Shown here: piece after piece, positions 23,552 through 32,104 of the stretch
Position numbering within the stretch: the stretch's first letter is position 1
Layout of the letters: the number at the start of each line of letters is the position of its first letter
NCBI GenBank assembly: GCA_963666295.1
Contig: OY762707.1
Span: forward strand, 868,001 to 932,000
Source: QZKY01 sp963666295
GTDB lineage: Bacteria; Pseudomonadota; Gammaproteobacteria; Burkholderiales; Burkholderiaceae_D
Reading direction: 5' to 3'
Length of the DNA: 64,000 bases
Program-made: the position numbers and the translations under genes
The notes under the pieces: model-generated
Databases searched by the model: none
Seen by the model: only the letters and a program-made list of their open reading frames with translations
What the model was told of the DNA's origin: nothing

Positions 23552-24544
23552 ATGAAAAAAACACTCATCGCACTGGCAGCACTCGGCATGATGGCCGGCG
23601 CAGCACAAGCCTCTGACGTCACCATCTACGGTCAGCTCCAGCCTTCATACGACTTCATGACGGTTAAGAATGGTGGCTCTGATGTGGACTACACCAACAT
23701 GAACGACAATGCCAGCCGTCTTGGCTTTAAAGGCTCCGAAGATCTGGGCAATGGCCTGCAAGCTGTCTTCAAACTGGAATCTTATTTCAACATTGTTGAC
23801 GGTGACGGTTTCAACGGTTCACGTGACGCCTGGGTTGGCCTGAAAGGCGACTTTGGTACCATCATGTTCGGCAAGATCGACACGGTTTACAAGTCTATTT
23901 CCGGCAAGTATGACTCTTTCAGCGACACTATCGGTGATTACAACAGCATCATGAGCGTGTCTCAAGGCGGTCAAGACGTCAACAAACGCGACAGCAAAAC
24001 AGCCAAATATGTTTCTCCAGACATGAACGGCTTTAAAGTCATGGCTAACTATACGCTAGATGGTGATGCAGACGAAACAACCGGCGCATGGGGCATCGGT
24101 GCCACCTATGACAATGGCCCATTGAACGTGCTAGCTGCTTACACGAAGCGCAATAACGATTATGTTGGCGATGACGTCAAATTCTGGAAAATCGGCGCGG
24201 CTTACAAAGTGGATGCCTTCAAGCTGAAAGCGATTTATGAAAACGCGAAGGTTGAAGATGAGAGCAACAAAAATATCTTCCTCGGCGTTGATTTTGCACT
24301 GAATGGCAACACCACGCTGATGGCTGATTTCATCAAAGCAGGTGATTACATTGATAACGATGGTGCAAAAGCATGGAACATCGGCGTCAACTACAAACTG
24401 TCCAAGCGCACTAGCGTACAAGGCATGTATGCCTACCTGAAGAATGACGATGGCGGCGACTATGCAAACGATGCTGGCTACGGCGACAGCGATAGTGGTG
24501 CCAAGATCTCCGGCTTCTCCGTACGCCTGCAACACAAGTTCTAA
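23552..24544 (+). CDS. General porin, copy 2
   Basis: Outer-membrane porin, 330 aa, with the same signal peptide, mature start SDVTIYGQLQPSYDF and C-terminal SVRLQHKF as copy 1. A ribosome site AGGGAACG precedes the ATG. The 302-base region 23250-23551 before it holds the porin 1 terminator, then an AT-rich stretch (23420-23540) that probably carries its own promoter, though I see no clean -35/-10 pair. The final 30 coding bases and about 18 following bases match copy 1 with one difference, more alike than the rest of the genes. Confidence 0.93.
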   Translation: MKKTLIALAALGMMAGAAQASDVTIYGQLQPSYDFMTVKNGGSDVDYTNMNDNASRLGFKGSEDLGNGLQAVFKLESYFNIVDGDGFNGSRDAWVGLKGDFGTIMFGKIDTVYKSISGKYDSFSDTIGDYNSIMSVSQGGQDVNKRDSKTAKYVSPDMNGFKVMANYTLDGDADETTGAWGIGATYDNGPLNVLAAYTKRNNDYVGDDVKFWKIGAAYKVDAFKLKAIYENAKVEDESNKNIFLGVDFALNGNTTLMADFIKAGDYIDNDGAKAWNIGVNYKLSKRTSVQGMYAYLKNDDGGDYANDAGYGDSDSGAKISGFSVRLQHKF

Positions 24545-24569
24545 TCAGTTACCTGTTTAGCACACAAGC

Positions 24570-24594
24570 AAAAGCCGCCTTCGGGCGGCTTTTC
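24570..24594 (+). terminator. Terminator of porin 2
   Basis: AAAGCCGCC-TTCG-GGCGGCTTT stem-loop, 25 bases after the stop codon; it also faces the end of the converging sulfotransferase gene. Confidence 0.88.
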
Positions 24595-24636
24595 ATCTTT
24601 ATACGTAACGCAAAAATAAAAACGAATTATGCCGCC

Positions 24637-26310
24637 TCATCCAGAGGCGCTACTTTTCGTCTCGCCCGCCTTGGCCAGGCTTGCCACCAATGGCTCAAGC
24701 TGCGTTTTGTAATACTGCCAGCATCCAACTTGCTCACCTGAAAAACCAACCCTCTCCAAAGTCGCTTTGACGACATCCGTCATATCCAGCCCAACGTAAC
24801 CATAAAGTTGTTGCGCGACTTTGACAGGATCACCCACCATGTCTTCGTAGCGGATTTCCAGCATGGGAATCTTGAGCACATCCCGCCAATGCGCAATCAT
24901 TTCCTGATATTTGAGAAAGTACGCCCCCAGACTTTCCAGATTATCGGCATAGGCATGCGCCTCGTTTCCGAACTCCTTGAAAAAGCACATCAGGCAGGTA
25001 TCCAACGGATGACGGGTAACGTGAATCAGCGGCGCCTGCGGGAACAGACGATGAATCAACGGCAGATTCCAAAAGTTGGCGGGGGTGGTGGAAACCACAT
25101 GCCGGATACCGTCCTTGAAAGACAAGCCAACATCTTGCAGATACTCTTCCGCGATATCGACAAAATCCACCGCCATCTGGTTAAGCGCGCTCGTGCTCAG
25201 CGCCTTGGCGCTCTCGGCCCGCGAGCCAGAATGATGACTTCCCGCTTTTTGCAATCTAAAATGATTGACCCCCAGCAGTTCATCCATGCCATAAACACTG
25301 GGATGCAAGGCAAGCAGACTTTCCGTCAGTGATTTCCCGGCACGTGGCATGCCGAAAAGGAATATGGGCTGCCTCAGGCTATTATCTGCCCTGGGCAAAC
25401 TGGCCATTTCCTGCGGCGTGTAGATCTGTCGATGCGCATCAAACTCGGCAAACACGGCATCCTGATCGAAAACGCGCGGTCGTGTGGCATGCGCCCGTTC
25501 AAGCGCATCAAAGGCAGCATCATGCTTGCCCATCTCATCGTGAAGCTCGGCGAGAAGGACGTATTGCACCCGCTGCTCTTCCGAGCCCCTTGGCGCCCGC
25601 GCAAGCAGGGCTTGCCGCAACGCCATGGCTTCGTCAAAGCGCTTTTCCTTGATGGCAAGATCTGCGTGCAAATGCTGCAAGGCTTCTGGCGGCACGCGGT
25701 CTGGCTGCGCCTCCAGCACCTTGATCTGTTCACGCGCCTGCACCACATCATTCAGCTTGAGCGACACTCTTGCCAACCCCGCCCGAGCAGCCGCCATATC
25801 CGAAGACAGCGTAATCGCCTTTTGATAGTGCTCCCTTGCCATTTGAAACTGCCCGCCACTCTCCATATTACTGGCCAGATTGAAGTGCGCCGCCGCCAGT
25901 TCCGGCTTGAGTTTTAATGCCTGCAAGAACATGGCTCGCGCTGCATGCGACACCCCTTTTTCACGAAAAGCCTGCCCGAGACTGTCATGCAATTCGGCGA
26001 TATCCGGACGCAATTCAACCGCACGCTGGTAATGCGCAATTGCCGCGTCAATATCACCTTCATCAAGCAGCAAATTTGCCAGATTGGCGTGCGGATTGAA
26101 ATAACCCGCGTCCAGCGCAATCGCCCTTTCATAGCTTGTTCTGGCTTCGGCATTTTTCCCAAGCTCTGCCTGTACGTCAGCTAAGGATTTGTGCAATTCA
26201 GCCTTCTCTGCGGCTCCCGCAAGCGCTTGTTGCAGCAACTGCTCAGCCTCTGCCAATCGACCTGCCATGCAACAAGCATGAGCGCGAGTCAACGCATCCT
26301 CAAATTTCAT
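24637..26310 (-). CDS. TPR-repeat sulfotransferase family protein
   Basis: 557 aa: about seven TPR-like helical repeats (residues 1-290, for example GYFNPHANLANLLLDEGD and AELHDSLGQAFREKG) joined to a sulfotransferase domain. The 5'-phosphosulfate loop is IFLFGMPRAGKSLTESLL (GMPRAGKS at 320-327) and the 3'-phosphate motif is near HVTRHPLDTCLMCFF. The family moves sulfate from PAPS to an acceptor; acceptor unknown, with sugars, peptides or proteins all possible. I start at the ATG at 26310 (GAGAAAAGG upstream). A GTG 45 codons earlier would add a hydrophobic, cysteine-rich segment that could be a membrane anchor; this is unresolved. It sits alone between porins 2 and 3. Confidence 0.85.
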   Translation of the reverse strand: MKFEDALTRAHACCMAGRLAEAEQLLQQALAGAAEKAELHKSLADVQAELGKNAEARTSYERAIALDAGYFNPHANLANLLLDEGDIDAAIAHYQRAVELRPDIAELHDSLGQAFREKGVSHAARAMFLQALKLKPELAAAHFNLASNMESGGQFQMAREHYQKAITLSSDMAAARAGLARVSLKLNDVVQAREQIKVLEAQPDRVPPEALQHLHADLAIKEKRFDEAMALRQALLARAPRGSEEQRVQYVLLAELHDEMGKHDAAFDALERAHATRPRVFDQDAVFAEFDAHRQIYTPQEMASLPRADNSLRQPIFLFGMPRAGKSLTESLLALHPSVYGMDELLGVNHFRLQKAGSHHSGSRAESAKALSTSALNQMAVDFVDIAEEYLQDVGLSFKDGIRHVVSTTPANFWNLPLIHRLFPQAPLIHVTRHPLDTCLMCFFKEFGNEAHAYADNLESLGAYFLKYQEMIAHWRDVLKIPMLEIRYEDMVGDPVKVAQQLYGYVGLDMTDVVKATLERVGFSGEQVGCWQYYKTQLEPLVASLAKAGETKSSASG

Positions 26311-26455
26311 TTTTAACCTTTTCTCAAATAGCCGTTCAGCGCAGGCAAAACAGCAAAAAGACAAAATACTGGCAACACCCGCCAAAATCAAGCAAACCAC
26401 TAATGCCATGCAGTGCAAAAAAACAACAAAAATCCGGCGGCTCACGTGTCATTTA

Positions 26456-26483
26456 TTGGCAAACGCGCAACTTGCCGCATAAT
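26456..26483 (+). promoter_or_regulatory. Probable promoter of porin 3
   Basis: -35 TTGGCA (26456-26461), a 16-base spacer and -10 CATAAT (26478-26483), about 68 bases before the porin 3 start codon. This would give an untranslated leader of about 60 nt. Confidence 0.55.
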
Positions 26484-26551
26484 GTAGAAGAGACTCGGAA
26501 GAATGACCAATAAGTCAGCTTGTATTTACCTATTTACAGAGGAAGAACACC

Positions 26552-27604
26552 ATGAAAAAAACACTGATTGCACTGGCAGCCCTCGGCATGGTTGCCGGCG
26601 CGGCACAAGCAAGCAACGTAACTATCTACGGCCAGCTCCAGCCTTCTTATGATTTCATGACGGTGAAGCAGGACGGCAACGATGTTGATTACACCAACAT
26701 GAACGACAACGCCAGCCGCATTGGCTTCAAAGGCTCCGAAGACCTGGGCAATGGCCTGCAAGCGGTCTTCAAGCTGGAATCTTATTTCAACATGGTAGAT
26801 GGTGCTGGTTTTGATGGCGCGCGTGATACTTACGTTGGTCTGAAAGGCGACTTCGGCGCCGTGATGGTCGGCAACATTGACAGCGTTTACAAGAAAATTT
26901 CCGCCAAGTACGACTCTTTCTCCGACACCATCGGTGACTACAACAGCATCATGGGCGCGCGCGGTGTTACCTTCCCGGACAACAACAAGGACCACAACCG
27001 TCGAAACACAAAAACGCTTAACTATGTTTCGCCATCCATGTCTGGCATTACAGTCATGGCAAACTATGCACTTGCGGGTCAGCCAGACATAACAACCAAT
27101 TCATGGGGCCTGGGTGCAACGTACGATTGCGGCGCACTGAACCTGTTTGCGGCCTACGAAAGACAAAACAACGTCGGTGCACCATCTATTCCAGAATTCG
27201 CTTATAAATCAAAAGCATGGAAAGTGGGTGCCTCCTACGACTTCGGCCAAGGCACGACCCTGAAAGGCATTTACGCCGATGGCGAACTGACTTATGTTGA
27301 CACTATTGATTTTGGTGCACGCCACATTTTCCTCGGTGTTGATCACAAACTAAACAGCAACACCACGTTGATGGCCAGTTATATCGACGCTGGCGATATT
27401 GACTATATTCCGGAAAGCGGCGCCAAGGCATGGAATGTCGGCGTGAACTACAAGCTGTCCAAGCGCACCAGTGTACAAGGCATCTACGCATATTTGAAGA
27501 ATGATGAGAACGGCCTCTACACGAATGATGCTGGTTACGCTGGCGACTCAGATGGCGGCGCCAAAATTAGCGGCTTCTCCGTTCGCCTGCAACACAAATT
27601 CTAA
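26552..27604 (+). CDS. General porin, copy 3
   Basis: Outer-membrane porin, 350 aa, the longest of the three, with signal peptide MKKTLIALAALGMVAGAAQA and C-terminal SVRLQHKF. AGAGGAAG precedes the ATG. Compared with copies 1 and 2 it has longer loop regions near residues 135-150 (FPDNNKDHNRRNTK) and 205-225 (VGAPSIPEFAYKSKAWK), and a cysteine in TYDCGALN where the others have TYDNGPLN. It is separated from copies 1 and 2 by the sulfotransferase gene on the other strand. Confidence 0.93.
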   Translation: MKKTLIALAALGMVAGAAQASNVTIYGQLQPSYDFMTVKQDGNDVDYTNMNDNASRIGFKGSEDLGNGLQAVFKLESYFNMVDGAGFDGARDTYVGLKGDFGAVMVGNIDSVYKKISAKYDSFSDTIGDYNSIMGARGVTFPDNNKDHNRRNTKTLNYVSPSMSGITVMANYALAGQPDITTNSWGLGATYDCGALNLFAAYERQNNVGAPSIPEFAYKSKAWKVGASYDFGQGTTLKGIYADGELTYVDTIDFGARHIFLGVDHKLNSNTTLMASYIDAGDIDYIPESGAKAWNVGVNYKLSKRTSVQGIYAYLKNDENGLYTNDAGYAGDSDGGAKISGFSVRLQHKF

Positions 27605-27630
27605 TCAACTTTCAATTTAGAACTTCCAAC

Positions 27631-27664
27631 AAAAAAGGCCGCCCACAAACGGGTGGCCTTTTTC
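27631..27664. terminator. Terminator between porin 3 and queC
   Basis: A-run, GGCCGCCC stem, ACAAA loop, GGGTGGCC, then a T run. The flanking A and T runs allow it to work for porin 3 and for the converging queC. Confidence 0.85.
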
Positions 27665-27682
27665 TATTGGCGCATCAATACG

Positions 27683-28387
27683 CTACGCGCCTTTGTCCAT
27701 AAACACCGCATACCCCCGCGCCCGAAGCACACAGGCCGGGCACGTACCGCACCCCCTGCCCCAATCATGCAGCGTGCGTTCACCCAGATAGCAGGTGTGC
27801 GTTTCTGCGCGAATCAGATCAATCAACGGGGCACCGCCCAGTTCTTGTGCCAGCGCCCAGGTTTGCGCCTTGTCGCGCCACATCAGCGGCGTTTGCAAGT
27901 CAAAATCAGCGGCCATGCCGAGATTCAGCGCGTGCTGCATCGCACGCATACTGTCATCACGGCAATCTGGATAACCCGAGTAATCCGTCTCGCACATCCC
28001 ACCAACCAGCACATTCAGCCCGCGCCGGTAAGCCAGCATCGCCGCGACCGTCAGAAAAATCAGATTACGCCCCGGCACGAACGTATTCGGCAAGCCATTT
28101 TCCAGCAGCTTGATTTCGCCTTCGCGTGTCAGCGCTGTTTCGGAAATGTCCGCAATTATGGGCAGCGAAACAAGGTGATCTTCCCCCAGACGCTGCGCCC
28201 ATTCAGGCGAAAGCTGGCGTATTTGTTCCAGCACCTTGGGGCGCACCGTCATCTCGACGGCATGCCGCTGCCCGTAATCAAAGCCAATGGTTTCAACCAG
28301 CGGGTAGCGTGCCAGCGCCCATGCCAGACAGGTGGTTGAATCCTGCCCGCCGCTAAACAGCACCAGCGCCTTGTTTTGTTCAGTCAT
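27683..28387 (-). CDS. queC: 7-cyano-7-deazaguanine synthase
   Basis: Makes preQ0 from 7-carboxy-7-deazaguanine, ammonia and ATP, on the route to queuosine in tRNA; 234 aa. The PP-loop SGGQDS is at residues 12-17, and four cysteines (199, 213, 216, 219) form the C-terminal zinc site. GGAG lies before the ATG. Its first bases overlap the end of the DUF3108 gene by 8, so they are translated from one message. No other queuosine genes are nearby. Confidence 0.96.
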   Translation of the reverse strand: MTEQNKALVLFSGGQDSTTCLAWALARYPLVETIGFDYGQRHAVEMTVRPKVLEQIRQLSPEWAQRLGEDHLVSLPIIADISETALTREGEIKLLENGLPNTFVPGRNLIFLTVAAMLAYRRGLNVLVGGMCETDYSGYPDCRDDSMRAMQHALNLGMAADFDLQTPLMWRDKAQTWALAQELGGAPLIDLIRAETHTCYLGERTLHDWGRGCGTCPACVLRARGYAVFMDKGA

Positions 28388-29162
28388 TTTTCACTCCAAT
28401 TTGCGGCTTCTCTATTTTTTTCAGCACCTGCTCTATTCGTTGACGTTTTTCCGCAAATACCACGCGCACCGGGTAGCCCGCCAGCGAAGGGGCCAACCAT
28501 ACGTCAATTTGCTGCTGGCGCGCCTCCTTCGGCTGCAAGCGCCTGACATGCAACGCCGAAACCGTGCCCATGCCAGTCTTGACCTCTTCAACGCCAACTG
28601 CGTTGAATGTCCACGGCAACGCATTGCGGCGACCCGCTACAAAGAATGTCCATTCGGTGCCCGGCTGAACCTCTCCTGACATGGCGCGCACCACAGCCGC
28701 CAACTGGAACAAGACGCTATTGCGATCCTGCTCGCCCCCCAGAAGGGGATAAGTCTGTTTCGCATCCGTAAATGAGAGGCTGTTATGTTGACGGTCAAAG
28801 CGCGCGCTGTATGGCGGCTTGTTAAAGCGCTTTTCCGTCATTTCAGTCGGCGCCAGTCCGTAAACATCGACCAGTCCTTCGCTTTGTGCTTCGACTACCT
28901 TGCCAAAAATCGACGAGCGCGTTTCCGTTTTCAGGGAATAGCGCTGTCCCTCCGAATGCCAGTTCATGATCGCCGTGCCGCCAACAGGCAAGCCGTAAAG
29001 CTTGACGGAAACATCGTAAGTCAGATCTGCGGGTGGCAATAGTTCAAACGGGTATTGATTAACAGGATGCGCCGACGCACGAGCCTGCACCAATGAGCAG
29101 GCCAGCAGAATCAGGCATGCCAGCCCTTTGCCGAATATCCGCCCTGATGAGTTTGCGTACAT
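28380..29162 (-). CDS. DUF3108 domain-containing protein, exported
   Basis: About 260 aa from the chosen ATG, with a signal peptide (GKGLACLILLACSLVQARASA) followed by the DUF3108 beta-rich domain (YDVSVKLYGLPVGGTAIMNW through VWLAPSLAGYPVRVVFAEK). The function of this family is not known to me; it is widespread in betaproteobacteria and presumed periplasmic. A GTG start 20 codons upstream is possible but would place extra residues before the signal peptide; the ribosome site for the ATG is weak. It overlaps queC by 8 bases. Confidence 0.78.
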   Translation of the reverse strand: MYANSSGRIFGKGLACLILLACSLVQARASAHPVNQYPFELLPPADLTYDVSVKLYGLPVGGTAIMNWHSEGQRYSLKTETRSSIFGKVVEAQSEGLVDVYGLAPTEMTEKRFNKPPYSARFDRQHNSLSFTDAKQTYPLLGGEQDRNSVLFQLAAVVRAMSGEVQPGTEWTFFVAGRRNALPWTFNAVGVEEVKTGMGTVSALHVRRLQPKEARQQQIDVWLAPSLAGYPVRVVFAEKRQRIEQVLKKIEKPQIGVKND

Positions 29163-29291
29163 TTCTTTGAACTTGTTAGATAAGACCGTTACAACTATAG
29201 CGTTTTTCAGGAACGCCGGCACATGTCCATCCAGACTATAGGTGGCTTTCCTGACTTTTTAACGAAAGCACACTCGTTACGCACTTCAACG

Positions 29292-29323
29292 ACGCTGGGT
29301 CCCAGCCTTCGCTGGGGCAACGT
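29292..29323. repeat. REP-like palindrome before the DUF3108 gene
   Basis: ACGCTGGGTCCCAGC followed by CTTCGCTGGGGCAACGT, an inverted repeat around CCCAGC/GCTGGG. It is related to the element at 21946-21976. It lies in the 244-base gap between the MFS gene and the DUF3108 gene. Confidence 0.65.
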
Positions 29324-29406
29324 GGCGTAGAGATGATGCGCGCGGTTTTTTCTCGCGGCGGAGTAACGCAAAAAACGAAAGAACAAACCGTCTTTCTCGC
29401 GCAAGG

Positions 29407-30636
29407 CTACGCATCCGGCTCAATCCGCAACTTCTGTGCTACCCAGATCGCAAGCAGGGCAAAGGCGACCGCCACGTAGCCCATCAGATTGAAGTGTTCG
29501 ATCTCTCCGGTCGCGCTACGACTGATCACCAGGCCCGTCACAAAAGAACCCAACGCAGCCGAAAACATTTTCACAGATGAAATCAAGCTCATGAAGGTGC
29601 CGCGAATCTGCGGGTTGACCGTTTGCGTAATAAGCGCCATGCCGGGAATATGCCTGCCGGAAACCAGCACAAAATAGCAGGTCGAATTTATCAGCACAAA
29701 CCAGAGCGGCACCGGCACCAAATGCGACGTAATCAGCAAGGACGCCATCGAAAGCAACACCACCCAGCGCAACATTTCCAGTTTGCCGAAACGATCACTC
29801 AGGCGACCAATAATGCGCGCAGAAAAAAATGTCGCTGCACCGCCGCATAAATAAATCACACTTAGAAAGCTTTCTGGCACGGCCACGTTAGTCGTGAGAT
29901 AGAGGGCGATAAATGGCGTCACTGTAAATCCGGCCATCATCAAACATGCCATGAAAGCAAGCGCATACAAATGGTTCGGCACTCGCAACACGCGTCCCAG
30001 TTGCTGAAACAGCTTGTCCGGCGCGCTGTCCGTCATGTGTCCGGTCAGGCTCGGCAGATACCTGGTGCCTAGCAGCAGGATAAGCAGCGATGCTGCTGCC
30101 GCCATAAAAAAGGGCGCGCGCCATCCGAGCATGTCCACGTTATGAGACAGAAACAGCCCGAGCGGCACGCCGACAACCGTGGCAATCGAAAAAGAGGTCA
30201 TCACAAAACCCACCGCACGCCCCCTGCGCTCGTAGGGAATCACATCGGCAATCATCGTTTGCGTCATGGCGCTTAATACGCCGCCTACCGCCCCCGTCAT
30301 CCCGCGCGCCACAAGCAACAGCCAGTAATGCGGTGCCAGACCACACATCAACACCGAAGCAATGAACAGCACATACAGGAACAGCTGCAATCTGCGACGG
30401 TCAAAACGATCAACGTACGCGGCGGCCAACAGGCTTGAAACCCCGGCAGCCAATGAATAACAGGAAAGCAGCAAGCCGAATTGCTGTGCCGTCAGGTCGA
30501 GCGATTGAATTAACTGCGGTCCCAACGGCATGATGATCATGAAGTCGAGAATGTGCGTGAACTGAATGCCTGCCAGCGTGAGCAAAAACAGGCCTTCCTT
30601 CGACGGTGCGACGTGAGACGTTCGTTGTGATTTCAT
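29407..30636 (-). CDS. MFS transporter, drug efflux-like
   Basis: A 409-aa inner-membrane protein with about 12 hydrophobic helices. N-terminal features include LDFMIIMPLGPQLIQSLDL in helix 1 and the motif-A-like AAYVDRFDRRRLQ after helix 2; motif C-like VVGVPLGLFLSHN lies in helix 5. This pattern resembles proton-driven exporters of the DHA1 group. The substrate is unknown. The frame opens at a TTG, but ATG at 30636 is the likely start. It stands alone between REP-containing DNA and ttcA, on the same strand as both neighbours. Confidence 0.88.
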   Translation of the reverse strand: MKSQRTSHVAPSKEGLFLLTLAGIQFTHILDFMIIMPLGPQLIQSLDLTAQQFGLLLSCYSLAAGVSSLLAAAYVDRFDRRRLQLFLYVLFIASVLMCGLAPHYWLLLVARGMTGAVGGVLSAMTQTMIADVIPYERRGRAVGFVMTSFSIATVVGVPLGLFLSHNVDMLGWRAPFFMAAAASLLILLLGTRYLPSLTGHMTDSAPDKLFQQLGRVLRVPNHLYALAFMACLMMAGFTVTPFIALYLTTNVAVPESFLSVIYLCGGAATFFSARIIGRLSDRFGKLEMLRWVVLLSMASLLITSHLVPVPLWFVLINSTCYFVLVSGRHIPGMALITQTVNPQIRGTFMSLISSVKMFSAALGSFVTGLVISRSATGEIEHFNLMGYVAVAFALLAIWVAQKLRIEPDA

Positions 30637-30760
30637 GTGAATGCAGCAGCAGCGCAATGGTGCGCCTTCAGATGCTCATTCTATCGAGAAAGTGGGCGGT
30701 TTGCCTGATTACCTGCTCTAGCCTGTGGCGCAACGCTGGCTGCGCGACGTCAGATGAGCA

Positions 30761-31708
30761 TCACCGGAGAATGCCTGCACCGCCCTCAACGTTCGGGCCG
30801 TCCGGTTCGACCGCGCATGGCGTTTCAGCCTCGCCGGTTAAAGCATCATCCGATTGAAGGCGCGCAAAATCAAACAGCACATCGTCCATCAGATGAGAGG
30901 GAACAACCGTCGACATCGCTGAAAAAATGCTGTCCACGCGCCCCGGATGCTGCTTTTCCCACGCGCGCATCAATGCCTTGACTTGCGCGCGCTGGCTATT
31001 CTCCTGCAGGCCACAGGGGCCACACGGGATAAGGGGGAAATGCCGCACATCGGCATAACGCGTCAGATCGACTTCTTTCACGTATGCCAGCGGGCGAATG
31101 ACGATGTGCTTGCCATCGTCGGTGCGCAGCTTGGGTGGCATGCCCTTGAGCTTGCCGCCAAAAAACAGATTCAGGAAAAAGGTTTCGATGATGTCGTCAC
31201 GGTGATGACCGAGCGCAATCTTGGTAGCGCCCAGTTCGCCCGCGACACGATACAAAATGCCGCGTCGCAAGCGGGCGCACATTGAACACGCTGACTTCCC
31301 CTCGGGTATCACGCGCTGGACGATACCGTACACATCCTCGCTTTCGACATGAAAGTCGATCCCGCGCGCTTTCAGGTAGGCAGGCAAAACCGCCGCCGGA
31401 AAGCCGGGCTGGTTCTGGTTGAGGTTGACGGCCACGATATCGAAATGAATCGGCGCACGCGATTGCAGCGTCAGCAAGATATCGAGCAAGGCATGGCTGT
31501 CCTTGCCGCCAGAAAGGCACACCATCACCTTGTCGCCGTCCTCGATCATGTTGTAATCGCCAATCGCCTGCCCAACCAGACGGCACAGGCGCTTGTTCAA
31601 CTTGTTGTTTTCGTAGGCAGGGCGACGGGCGCGTCTGGCCGTCATTTTCGTTGCGGGCTTATCCGCGACTGGCTGCGTTTGATCCGGGAGCATGGCTTTG
31701 ATTTTCAC
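30761..31708 (-). CDS. ttcA: tRNA 2-thiocytidine biosynthesis protein
   Basis: Thiolates cytidine 32 of certain tRNAs with an Fe-S cluster and ATP; 315 aa. The PP-loop SGGKDS is at residues 66-71, the CxxC pair is in KSACSMCARLRRG, and a third cysteine region is IPCGPCGLQENSQR. The start codon overlaps the folB stop by 4 bases, so translation is coupled. Confidence 0.95.
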   Translation of the reverse strand: MKIKAMLPDQTQPVADKPATKMTARRARRPAYENNKLNKRLCRLVGQAIGDYNMIEDGDKVMVCLSGGKDSHALLDILLTLQSRAPIHFDIVAVNLNQNQPGFPAAVLPAYLKARGIDFHVESEDVYGIVQRVIPEGKSACSMCARLRRGILYRVAGELGATKIALGHHRDDIIETFFLNLFFGGKLKGMPPKLRTDDGKHIVIRPLAYVKEVDLTRYADVRHFPLIPCGPCGLQENSQRAQVKALMRAWEKQHPGRVDSIFSAMSTVVPSHLMDDVLFDFARLQSDDALTGEAETPCAVEPDGPNVEGGAGILR

Positions 31709-32100
31709 GCTTCCTTGATGTGAAATACCTCAACACCGACGCTTTCGCAGTCGGCGTAGACATCTGGCTTTTCAGTCGAAACCCGGACGGCACGCACACA
31801 CGGATGCGCCAGCAGCATGCGCGCTACATCGTCGCACAGGGTTTCCTGCAACTGGATGTGGCCCTGCGACGTCCGCTGTGCCAGCGTGTCGCGCATGAAG
31901 TTATAGTCAACGACTTCGGCTAAATCATCCCGCTTTGGCGTGGACAGCGCGAAAGGAATATACAAGTCAACATTGACCAGCATACGCTGCGCTTTTTCCT
32001 TTTCTTGATCTTCCACGCCGATCTGAATCGGCACTTCATAATTTCGCAGAAAAAGGCGGCGACAATCTGCCAGTAAATGTCTGTTTTGGCTAAGGAACAT
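31705..32100 (-). CDS. folB: Dihydroneopterin aldolase
   Basis: Cleaves dihydroneopterin to the hydroxymethyl pterin in folate synthesis; 131 aa from the chosen ATG (MFLSQNRHLLADC). The tunnelling-fold features are FLRNYEVPIQIGVEDQEKEKAQ, VDYNFMRD and LQETLCDDVARMLL, and a conserved EKPDVYADCESVGVEVF end. The longer frame overlaps the preceding SDR gene and is not family-like. It starts 4 bases after the SDR stop and overlaps ttcA. Confidence 0.92.
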   Translation of the reverse strand: MFLSQNRHLLADCRRLFLRNYEVPIQIGVEDQEKEKAQRMLVNVDLYIPFALSTPKRDDLAEVVDYNFMRDTLAQRTSQGHIQLQETLCDDVARMLLAHPCVRAVRVSTEKPDVYADCESVGVEVFHIKEA

Positions 32101-32104
32101 ACTT

